The notes below the pieces were generated by a model, which worked only from the letters and a program-made list of their open reading frames with translations, made no database searches and had not been told where the DNA came from. From Bugula neritina (lineage: Eukaryota > Bryozoa > Gymnolaemata > Cheilostomatida > Bugulidae), in contig OZ037773.1 of assembly GCA_964035545.1 (NCBI GenBank), positions 5,658,251-5,722,250 on the forward strand: a stretch of DNA of 64,000 nucleotides, given 5' to 3'. Positions within the stretch are counted from its first letter, which is position 1, and each line of letters opens with the position of its first letter. Positions 37,211 to 47,961 of the stretch are shown piece after piece. The position numbers and the translations under genes were made by a program.

Positions 37211-40200
37211 CTACATGTGGCACTGCTTACTGTCGGCCACCCTCTCTGCAAGTCCACCGTAATGTACACGGAACTTCTTACCAGCCCAGATTATGTCCCG
37301 TTGTTTAAGGAGTCTGGGGAGCAGGTACAGAGGGGACAACTCCCTGAACACCCACGCTCGCACAAACGAGCAGATTGAAAATGTTGGCCTCTTGCCCTGA
37401 AATAAAAGGTTTACATTATTCACTTTAAAGTACAACACAAATCTTGGAAAATGATTCTCACCAATTTTGACATTCTGAATAGCTGTTTAACAGGGGAATT
37501 GCAGATTATTACATTTGATATTAATTGTGAAATTCCAGCTAAATTCCATTTAAAACCTCTTAATAAATGATGAAGAAAAACTGATAGAAAAATTGCTTGC
37601 TTCCATTTATGTATGACAACTCCATGATCTGCCCAACACCAAATATTATTACAATGGAAAAGCAATATATATTTAACATCTGGTAGCTATAGAATCAATA
37701 CCCGATCACATACTTTACACTTTTGTTTTACTTACAATTGGCACTTGGGTGCAGACATTAGATATTTTACAAAACCATAACCATAATTAATAAGTCAGTC
37801 TAGAGAAAGTAGGCGTGGTCTACAAATGTGGCTAAGAAGTAGTAAGCACAGCAAACAGTCAGGTGAAATAGTTGATGTAACTGAGACATGTACATTAAGT
37901 TCCATTTAAAAATTGAACTAATAATTAGTTCCACCACTATTGAAATTAATTATTGGGCTCTCTAGCACACCCCCCACACACTGGTTGCTACAGTATATAC
38001 ACACAGGCTTACCTGGACAATAGTCAGCAAGATATAATCAGCTATGATCCAGACTAAAAAGTGAGCGGGTATGAATATATAGGGCATGATATTGAACATG
38101 TAGTAGAGTGCTAGAGAGGTCAATGGGGCTAAGTATATATGTTCTTGTATCGGCTCCAGAACCAGTAACATGGGCAGTTGAGTGCTGCGTAGATACATCC
38201 ACCTGAAAAAATCAATCACCAGTTTGCATTGCATTCACTGAAAGACAATAATTTTAGAAAACTTTAAGAGATTAATAGGGAAAAGATTTCATTCAAGAGC
38301 TATAAGGGTCAGTCTGTCTAGCACTATATCGAGTATAATCACAAGGCACTGTCACTATCGAAGGTCATCAGTTACTAGACATTTTAAATAACAGTGGAAA
38401 GCCCGAGACATACTGATGCAACTAGACAACAATACATCATTATATCAGGAAGTTACAAGTGTGTAAAAAGTTTGGACTGGCAATGCTTGACCTGATACAA
38501 TGCAAAATCCTCCATCTTGTATCATTAATTTTCTAGGGCACATTTTATATATCATATACATTATCCACCCCGAACAATATAAAAATGTGGTAAACAATTT
38601 TAAAAAGTAATTACATGAAAAAATAAAACATTAGTATCATAAGAAGACACCTGCAATCATGCTAAAAACTGTAGTATATTCACAGCGTTAGTAAAAATGC
38701 TGTTACGAGATCAAATATTTAAAACTTTTTCAAGGCTCTAAAAACTGTTAAAAAGTTATAGTGAGCTCTCTTTAGCCATAGTAAATAAGATTTAAATAGA
38801 AATAATAAGAAAGAAGAATTCACACCTGAGCATCCTTGCTTGATATGTCTGTATAGAAACGGACTTGGGATTCTGTAGCCCTGGTTGAGAGCTAAGCTCC
38901 ACTCGCCACCCCCTAAAATATGCACATAGCTTTATACACTACTTTTTTCCCATATACACCACTTCTTAATATAATTACTAACATACACTACCCCCTGAAG
39001 TATGCACATAGCTTTATACACCACTTCTTTTCCATATAAGTTAGTAATATACACTGCACACTAGAATATTTTAAAATTATTTACTTGAAAATACATACAT
39101 GCTGCATCTCTTACATGATCATGAGCATACTTATAAGTTTCCATTGATTTTTTAGAATATACAACAACTTATATGCACTTAAAATCTTCTGTCTTCTGGA
39201 ATGTTCATTGGGAAACAAATGAGGTCAGGAGTAGCAAGTATGAGAAACAGTTATATATGTTACAACTTACAATGAGACTGAAAATTTACACACACAGAGG
39301 GCGCTTTAATCTTCTACAAGACAACACATATTTGAGCAAAGGAGGTTTGGTGAAACATTTGTTGAAAAACCATACATACAAGAGAACATTGAAATATTGT
39401 GTTTATTGCTATCACACTTGCAACCACTTGCTACAAACTGTCATATTTGCGATCAACCACTCATAGAATGCTACCTAATTTAGGTAATCATTTGTAATCA
39501 ATTGCCTTGTGATGTCATAGACAACAAATGGCAGCTCTGAAGACTAACAATAAAATATTCTGCTAACAGGAAATAATACTTTGAAATAATTTTATCTGGT
39601 ACATCTAATATTTACCCATAATACAATGTACAGTTTGCTCTCCCTGTATACTATCCAACATGGTTTATACATAAAATAAAGAGCTGAAACTTTATCAAAT
39701 GACACCATCAATCTCGACAAGCTGCTCTACATATAGACTAACTCACAACCACTTGCTAAGCGATGTCACTGATGTCACTGTCAAATAAACTCACTTGTTA
39801 ATGATGAGCTGAGTCAGGAAAAAGTCTTCCCCGAGATAATTTCCCATTGACACCAGTCCGCCTTCTTCATCCAAGATCTTCTTCCGGAACACACAGGACA
39901 TGCTTGTCATACAGTTGAACCCAAAAGCATTGGCGAATAGATAAATCCTTGAGTGGGCCCCACCAAACCATACCTGAAAAACAAAGAGAGTAAAAAACCA
40001 ATTTTTAATAAACAATAATTGTTAGGTATGCTTAAATGTTAGAAGGCAAGAAATTAACAGATTTAAAGCTGTATGTAGCGTTTAAGAAAACTTTTTGGCC
40101 AGTTGTAATAAATTTTTTGAAACCTGCGGAACAGTTTAGTAGACCAGCAGATATAATTATAGAATAGAATAGAACAATATATTAAACCCCAGTTTCCCTT

Positions 40201-42313
40201 TTCTAGAGCTGGCATGATGAAGTATTGGATAAAGCAACTCACAAGTACAACGTTGGAGCCGTAACAATTTAAGTTCAACCATTACTAATTTTTACATGAA
40301 GGAATAAGGCTTTGATAAGTACTTGGCAATCACCTGTTCAACTTGGCGACAGAAAGACAAGTCCCCATCACACATAATGGGCACCTGGTGCACCAGACCC
40401 ACCTTTTCAGTCATGTGACTCACCATGTCAGTGAGAGTGTCAGGTTTCACTGAAACATAGACACAAAATGGTGAATATTAGCATCTTCCAAGAATGTAAA
40501 GTGAAATACAAAAAAGTTCTAAAAATAGATTACAAAAATGACTCATTCTCAAACGAGAGCCAATCAGAACAGCCCTTACTTTTCTAATTATATAGTTTTG
40601 ATATTCGAAGATACTCACTCTTAATACTAGAGTCGGAGATCATAAGAAGAGGAAACTGAGCTTGATCATACCCGTTCAGCATGTTGTTGACTTTGGGATT
40701 AACAACAATATCTTTAGCACCTGAGGGAACAAAATACAACCCTGTTTAGAAAAATCCTTAGACTTAGTATGACATGTGGCCAGTGTATAATCAGAGAATA
40801 GTGTCGAGTTGGAGACTGATGCCATCTTGTTTATGTTGAATATTAGAATAAAATTGATAGAGTTGTAGTTGACAAGACTGTTATATTTTGCGTATGTGGA
40901 AGAAGAGAAAGAAAGAGAAAAAGTATTGTGGGTAATATAATAAAGTATTCGTACAGAGAGAAGACAATAATATGGTTATTTGTTAGTTATAAATGTTCAT
41001 TGTCACAACAGCGAAAGATTGTATTCTATCAACAAATAGTATTTATTAAATATTTTCTGAAAGTTTCTTTTAACGAAATAGTGTGCACAGTTTATTCTTT
41101 ACCGATAAAGATTTGAGATTCAACTTCAGGATATTGTAGCATGAGTTCATTGACCAGCTGGATAAGATTTTTATCATTCCTGTCTTGTATACAGAAAAGG
41201 AGCTCAAACTAAAAAGTTAAATGCGTCATTAGATCTCAATGCTTCAGCTAATAAAATACAACAATAAAACAATAATTAAATACCATACATGGACGTTACA
41301 ACAGATATGCACTTAACTAAACACACAATATTTTGAAAACAAACTTGATTACCAATCCTATAAATATATTGGTCTAGGTTATTCACGTAATAGTTACTTA
41401 CTATAATAGCAACTTATATTTCTCAAATAGCTTGAAGGTAAGTGAGCTTGGCCCATAATTGAAAACTGTGAGTACATATGAAAAATTATGAAGATGAGAA
41501 TTTAAAAATTTACCTATTGATTGATTGTTTTATAGATTAAAACTAAATGTCTACATATTTTTGCTTTTATCTTAATTTGGCACTAATATGATCAACAAGT
41601 AATATCAATTGAAATATTTTTAAACAAAATTTTACAGTTACATCTGGACATACCTTGGGATAATTCAGCTCAAAAAATGTAATTAGATTTTCTTTCAGGT
41701 TGGAATCCAAAACTGAACACAGAGGCTTAACTATGCTAACACCCAGTAGGCAACTAGACTGTTGTTCTGTGTCCCCATCTGTCACCTTTTTATGAAGATG
41801 GCATTTGCTGCAAGGATGAAAATTCGCCTAGAGTGGCACTAGCAGTTAATAGTTAATACTACTGCATTATTATTAATAAATTTAAACAACATAATTCAAG
41901 TTATGTGTAACGACAGGTTTGATACTTATACTTGAAGTAAAAAAAATAAATCACTTTTAGTTTCAAGTTATGTTTCATTTTAAAAAAAATAGTAGGCCTA
42001 AATAATTTAGTAAATATAAAAAGTAATTTGAATTTTATCAATAACTCAAATTCAATATATATAAATCTCCAATCAATATTGATTCTTGATACAACAATTT
42101 TAACTTCAAAAAAAATTTACTTTTAATTATTAATTAGTCAATTCATGCTCAAAATGTACTAGAAAGTTACAGTTACACATAACTAGAAGTACTAGTAGAC
42201 GATTACCTGTAAACGAGTGCACCGAAGTAGATCATCCAAACGATAGACCAAGCCAGTATCATAATGCACGACATTACAAACGACCAATCCACACCGTAAA
42301 GAGCTTTATGCAT
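37211..42313 (-). CDS. UGCG: Ceramide glucosyltransferase (UDP-glucose:ceramide glucosyltransferase)
   Basis: Nine coding exons give 408 residues (human about 394), in order: 42207-42313, 41654-41807, 41103-41208, 40619-40720, 40334-40449, 39795-39973, 38826-38912, 38013-38202, 37211-37396. The enzyme transfers glucose from UDP-glucose to ceramide on the cytosolic face of the Golgi, the first step of glycosphingolipid synthesis. The N terminus is a hydrophobic anchor ([20 protein letters not shown]) followed by [11 protein letters not shown]21 landmarks follow: FCIQDRND, the DS in [27 protein letters not shown], the ED of YLGEDFFL, and QARMLRW as the Q-x-x-R-W motif. Several C-terminal membrane helices follow. 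The start at 42313 is the only ATG before the anchor. An acceptor-bearing duplication sits beside exon 38826-38912. A possible divergent transcript starts about 190 bp upstream. Confidence 0.96.
38909..39073 (-). repeat. 82-bp duplication carrying a UGCG splice acceptor
   Basis: The plus-strand block beginning ccccctaaaatatgcacatag at 38909 recurs at 38991 as ccccctgaagtatgcacata. On the gene strand both read TTTTAG or CTTCAG followed by GGGG. The exon-proximal copy (boundary 38912) is the real acceptor of the exon coding the QxxRW motif; the other is a decoy 82 bp upstream. Confidence 0.85.
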
Positions 42314-42467
42314 GTTTATACAACAATTCTAACAATCAAAATAACAAGAATTCAACATTTTAGCAAGGCCTATTGATGAAGACAGAGAGTCGAATTGAAG
42401 GTGGTGGAGTAACTTTTTATAGTAACTTGGCAGCCAGCGACCATGACCTACTCGCGCTCCAATTAAC

Positions 42468-42491
42468 CAATAGCAATGTAGAACTATAAAT
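42468..42491 (+). promoter_or_regulatory. CCAAT and TATA-like elements, plus-strand orientation
   Basis: Sequence around 42459-42472 has two CCAAT motifs, and TATAAAT lies at 42485-42491. Spacing would place a start near 42515 on the plus strand. This is divergent to UGCG, whose ATG is at 42313. Inferred from motifs only. Confidence 0.35.
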
Positions 42492-42500
42492 AGTTTTAAA

Positions 42501-42662
42501 ATGGGCTCGACTGACCTACTCTTGAAAAATCCGTCGATGTTGCGGGTACAGTTTGAAGAATCACGATATTTTGTGCGCAGAAATAAAATGTCGCATGAGA
42601 AAATAACTCTGAAAAGTGCTTTTGATGGGCATTTGCAAGGTAGAATAATTAATGTTGTTTAA
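42501..42662 (+). CDS. Candidate small ORF or first exon, divergent from UGCG
   Basis: A 53-codon frame starts MGSTDLLLKNPSMLRV and contains EKITLKSAFDGHLQ. If the TATA-like box is used, the first ATG would be 42537 in the same frame. A donor-like G|GTAGAA falls at 42639-42640, so it may be a first coding exon rather than a complete peptide. No following exon was found, and RPB7 lies on the other strand just beyond. I recognise no family. The base composition is less AT-rich than the surroundings. Confidence 0.25.
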   Translation: MGSTDLLLKNPSMLRVQFEESRYFVRRNKMSHEKITLKSAFDGHLQGRIINVV

Positions 42663-43177
42663 TATAACATGTATAAAATATTATATTACCTGCTATGCAC
42701 CAACTATTACTATACACTATACACCTTCTCGACTGTGCGCAGATTTAAAAAAGACAATCATCTTCAAAAATTATAATTTGTGAGTGCAAAACTGCTGTTG
42801 GAGCACTTATATAGACTACATTTAAAAACTTCACTTGAAAATTTTGTTTGACTGCAATTGAATATTGTAACTTTGGGCTGAAGTTTAATTTAGTTTTTAG
42901 ATTTCATAGTAAGTGTTCAGATTTGTTAAATCATAATAAGTTCTACAATAGGATGAATATACAAGGTTTTTACAAATTTCTTCCTCAGTGTATTTGAATA
43001 TGATTATTATTACAGTATAAACAGAACCATACAAACTCTAAGGTGAGAATGAAACTTAAAGAATATTCCAGAAGCCATAATAATATGGAACTTGACATGT
43101 TTATCAAAATATACAAAACAACATTTTTATATACAGAAATGGCAATTGTTAGACTGAGCTCCCGGGAACTTAAAGCC

Positions 43178-45975
43178 TCAGCCAACAGGTCCCAAGTAAT
43201 CATCCATCAGCGATCCAATTGCAAACTGAAAGAAGTAAAATATAAACAGTGAAAAAGTTCATCTATCAAGAATCATATTTTTCCTATCAGAATGCATGCA
43301 GAAAATGGCCACGTAACATTTTTTGAGCAGTCAAATTGGATGACATATAATGACATAATTTACAATTATATTTATACCACTTTCCTAGAAACATAGGAGA
43401 AAAACTTAGTCTTGGAAATATTAACCTTTTAAAAATTTGCTGTTCATAAACAAAGTGTTTGCCCAGCAATGATTTGTTCAAGTATTCACCACGGGTTTAT
43501 ACAGAAATAGCTGCTTATGTTTATTATTGTTAAATCAAACTTTGCAAATGACTCATGAAATCCTAAAAGGCAAAGTGTTATTCTAACCAAGAGAATGCAA
43601 ATTAGCATAATTGTGATTATTCTTCTCCAGTGTGTTTTGACCCTCATAATAATCTAAAGTAGGAAAAGATAACTCAAAATATTGTTTAATATTTCCACAT
43701 ATGGGAATACTAAACAGTATTTTGAGCTATCTTGAGAAGATAACTTACTATGTCATTTGCGTCGACCCTCGTACCAATGATTTTTACACGGATTTCGTCA
43801 TCCACTTGTATTACAACGTCCTAGAACACATGATAAAAGATAAGTGCAAATATGATTCACTCTGTAATACAGCATTAGCTTGTCAACTAGCTGAAAGACA
43901 GTGATTTGATGTTTTCGCTGAGAAATAACCCTGAAACTAAACATTCGAGTTATTTGCACACCACATGTATAGTGAGTGACTACTTATCCTTTGACTGCAA
44001 GCAAACTAACCTCTTACCACTGTAACCAATCTTAAAGTAGTTACTGAACCATAAAACTAGACAAGCAAATAAAACTGGAAGTTAAAGAATTTACTATATT
44101 GCTAGCATTGTGTGAATGGTGTGCGATATTTAATGTATTCTTGGTATTACATGATAAGCATAAGGTAATTGGGGGCGTAACTCTTAATAACTGTGAATAG
44201 CTGAGTGAAAAATACCTCATCTTTAGTTTTATAGCAAGGAGGGGTGGATTCTGGATCAAATTCCATGTCTCCAGGAATCGACTGTAAAATACAAAACTGT
44301 ATTGCAAGGATGTTGACTGTACCACCAGAGAGTCAGTTATCAGAACTAGTGAGGCATAGAGTAAGAACATGGATATCTAGCAGCAATATTGAGAAGAAAA
44401 GGCAGCAACATGTACCATGGTATGTGCATCAGCATTCTAAATACGACCAATTCAATGACCAATGAGCATCCATCTACTAGAATTAAGGTAAAACTAGGTA
44501 TGATTTTACCATCATATATATCACTAACACATATCAGTGACTATACATATACATAATAGTGACTATCACACTATTGCTCCAGCAAAAAGTTGTAAAATAT
44601 AGGCATCCATATTATACTTTGTATATAAGAACATAAACTGTACTCACATGTTTAGAGATGAAACAAGAAAGAGGACCTGCTTCTACGAACATTCCCACCT
44701 GAATAACATGTTTACGAACCAAATTATTACCAATTATAGTTTTTGGGCATAGAAAATGTACTGTTCCTACTTTACTACATAAATAATAGCTTTTGTGAAA
44801 ATTATAAATACTTATCACAGTTTCTTTTAAGAAAAAGGCTGTAAAGCAATGGGAAATCAGTAGTTAGAACTAGTTTAACTTGTTTACTAGTTCTGGCAGT
44901 ACCTTATTGACTTGGGTGACAATGGCTTCTATAACCTCTCCTTTGATTGGACGAAACACTATTGCCTTGTATTTGATTGGATAATTGACGAACCCTCTGC
45001 CTGGTAGTATCTGCCCAGAGCCAATACTGTCTATAGTTGTAACAGCTATTACGAATCCATATCTACAAAACAGGTTATACATCACACATTTTCTTACTAT
45101 AAAACTGTACAATATATTACTATGCATGTACATATATCATACAGCTGTGTATATTACTATACACATATCATACAACTGTATATATTACTATACACACATC
45201 ATACAACTGTGTATATTACTATACACATATCATACAGCTGTATGACATATTACTATACATATATCATACAACTGTGTATATTACTATACATATATCATAC
45301 ACATATCTATACTACTATATAATAGCTGCTACATACTTTCCACTGCATGTCCCTTCTACTTCATTGAATAACTTCTGTTTAACAACATTGAGTAAACTTG
45401 GTCCAAAATAGCAGGGGTGGAGCAAAACCTCGTGATCTAGGGATACCTGAAAGGTATAACAACTTCAAGCATTATAACATTCGGATTATGCATATTTTGA
45501 GGTTAACAAAAATTTGTAAATAAAATGTTCATAGCAAAGGGTACAAGTGTGTGTCCGCTTTAAATACATATAACAAAATCTTTGTACATAAGTAAATTTC
45601 ATGGAAATATAAAATTTATGCTAACAAGAAATGTTTGTGAAACACGAGAAACCGCAACCGACACCATTGGATATAATGAGTAAATCTTTACAATGAAAAA
45701 ACAACAATGAGATATTGATATACTCAATGACAAAATAGTGGTGGTAATAGGTGTAATGCCATCCTGAACCTTGACAGCGGACTACGTGAGAAAAGTGAGA
45801 AATAGGAGTAATGCAAATGGTGATAAAATGATTACTTCAGAAAGCAAGTGTATTCTAAAAGAGTAGCTAAATACCAGAGTAAACCATGATATGAACATGG
45901 AGACGATATTAATATGATATCCAACTAAGTGTTGTAACCTAAACTGCTACAAGTAATACTTACATGATAAAACAT
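43178..45975 (-). CDS. POLR2G: DNA-directed RNA polymerase II subunit RPB7
   Basis: Seven coding exons give 172 residues, the length of the human protein, in order: 45964-45975, 45337-45446, 44903-45062, 44648-44698, 44216-44281, 43749-43820, 43178-43225. RPB7 pairs with RPB4 to form the polymerase stalk and binds emerging RNA. The N-terminal domain shows [27 protein letters not shown] and [18 protein letters not shown]. The C-terminal S1/OB domain shows [18 protein letters not shown] and [15 protein letters not shown], and it ends [15 protein letters not shown]. The first coding exon holds only ATG TTT TAT CAT before a gtaagt donor. It was chosen because it restores the family's MFYH start in the right phase. 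All joins are GT-AG. Confidence 0.97.
45117..45322. repeat. About 32-bp minisatellite in RPB7 intron 2
   Basis: Imperfect units of catatatcatacaactgtgt and atattactataca repeat six to seven times, ending about 15 bp from the donor of exon 45337-45446. Open frames across it are artefacts. Confidence 0.85.
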
Positions 45976-46240
45976 GTTGTTAAAGTTGTTTTTTTTTCGA
46001 CTTCAGAAATTTAGACTTCTAAACCAGAAGTTAGAGGTGCACTGTTCAGAGAAAGATTATGTCTAAAAATAAAACTTTACTTGAACTAAAACTTCAATTA
46101 AATCTAAAAATAATTAGTTGCTATTGTCGAGTTGGCTGATGATGATTATATTGTCCTTTATTATTCCTGTTGGTGGCTTATATACAAAATGATCACTGTT
46201 AGCAAATTAATAAACAAGTGACTGACTTTAAACTTATATA

Positions 46241-47959
46241 CCGTAAAATGGGGTAACATTGGCCGTTTTGAGACATATTTTGGGTGTCATATGAAAGGAT
46301 TACAATATTCTTTAAAATTTTTGGATGCTAAATGAAGCTTATCAACATATGCACTAAATGAAAGAATCATTTGCAGTTTGGGACTGCTAGATCTCCTGTG
46401 GTATTAAAAAAAGTAGGTGGCCAAAGTTACCCTATTTTCGGGGTAACTTTGGCCGGTGTCGTTATTCTCCATGTAGCTTAAGTTAACAGCACTTGGAGCT
46501 TTTTTAGCCAGTTAGAAATTAAAGAACAACATTATTCAACTTCATTACTACAAAAAAAAATTATTTTAGACAAAATGCAAGCTATAATAGTGTAATTTTT
46601 GCATTGAAACCACGGCTATTCCAGGTACATTGTTATTAAGTGGAAAAATTTTTGTATATGTATAAAAAATCATGTATTTTGCTGGCAACATTGAATAAAT
46701 CACTGTACAAGTTCAAATTCCATTGAAGTTAATCTTAAATTCAAGTATGCCCTTTCAAACTATAGGCTGTGGCAGTTGTCTGTAGATTTTTTAAATAATG
46801 CGTAATGTCTTCAGAATTAACTGTTGCCCATTCCGGTGCTATGTTTTGGCACAACCTGTGAGACAAGCTATCTTTATGTCTTGACATAAAACTGAGACTC
46901 CAGTGATCTTGAGGGTAGTTGCTTTTGAAATGTTGCACTCTTCTCTCACATTTGTCAAAATAGGTCTTGACTATTATTCGAAAGTCTGTTTTATCTAATG
47001 GAAAGCCCCATTGAGCCAGCTTTGTAGTAGGTATGGTCAACAATGGCTACCTCCTCTACTTGTGATAACACAGTTTGGCGTCCCGGCTCCAGCTTGTGTC
47101 TTCATGCGGCTCTGTTTTGTAGTGTTCCTTTGGTAATATCATATTTCTAGCCACTTCTTGTCAAGACTTTCCAGCTGCCAATTCTTGTGAATAAAGCAAA
47201 ACCAATGATCTCCTCAGATATACCATATCTTGGAGATGTTACTTTTCTTTAATATTTTCTGAGTATAATTGTCCTGAAAAATACATTTTACAATGCATGG
47301 TCAAATTCTTATATAAAAAAAAACATTCAAACACAAAATTGCTGTCTGGGAACAAAAATGCATAATTCCCCATGTAATTATTTCATATTTCGGACTTTAA
47401 GTTGTTTCAAATATATAACTAAAGCATTGGGTATAGGTGAATCAAATGATTGTGCTTTTAGAGAGTAATGTACCATATGTCTGAAGTAACAGAAAATTCG
47501 CAGCGCTGCCAGAAACCTACTTTGGAGTACCATTTAGTCATGGCCAAAGTTACCCCAAATTCGTCAAAAATTGTACACAGTGAATTCAAGACACATATTT
47601 TAATTTTGGATTTCAATTTATTTATCTAAATTACAAATATCCTGGTTAAATACTTACCAAAGTTCTTTAATACAAAAAAGAAAATGAGTCCAGCTTTTCT
47701 AATGCCTTCAAATAGATTAAAGTTGGACAGCGCTGAAAATCTTGTTGTCAAACAGGAAATTGAAAATGGCTGACAGCAAGAAGCAGCAAATAAGTATATC
47801 AATTATTTTTCAGGAATAGGATGCACCAATCTGCAGTCAGTGCATATATACAATTAAAATATCTTTAGACTTCATAGATATAGCACCAGCTACATTTTAA
47901 ACATTTTTTCCAAAGTGGCCAAAGTTACCCCAAGTGGCTAAAGTTACCCCATTTTACGG
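46241..47959. mobile_element. pogo/Tigger-like DNA transposon relic (1719 bp)
   Basis: The ends are inverted repeats: CCGTAAAATGGGGTAAC at the left and GTTACCCCATTTTACGG at the right. Both are flanked by TA (46239-46240 and 47960-47961), the Tc1/mariner-pogo target duplication. The inverted match continues imperfectly as ATTGGCC against TTTAGCC. The motif gggtaactttggcc recurs inside at about 46420-46456, 47537 and 47916. A minus-strand fragment at 46741-47043 encodes a CENP-B-type DNA-binding region of pogo transposases. No DDE catalytic region is present, so the element is dead. Confidence 0.9.
46741..47100 (-). pseudogene. Broken pogo-type transposase, DNA-binding part only
   Basis: The 100-codon frame contains QWGFPLDKTDFRIIV and HFKSNYPQDHW..SFMSRHK..LSHRLCQNI, typical of the CENP-B helix-turn-helix of Tigger/jerky-like transposases. 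Upstream, VLSQVEEVAIVDH lies in another frame and matches the sequence normally preceding it, so a frameshift is visible near 47040. The DDE domain is absent. Confidence 0.75.
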
Positions 47960-47961
47960 TA

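Noticed and set aside
45117-45322. Overlapping Tyr/Ile/His-rich frames
   Set aside because: They are products of an intronic minisatellite in RPB7.
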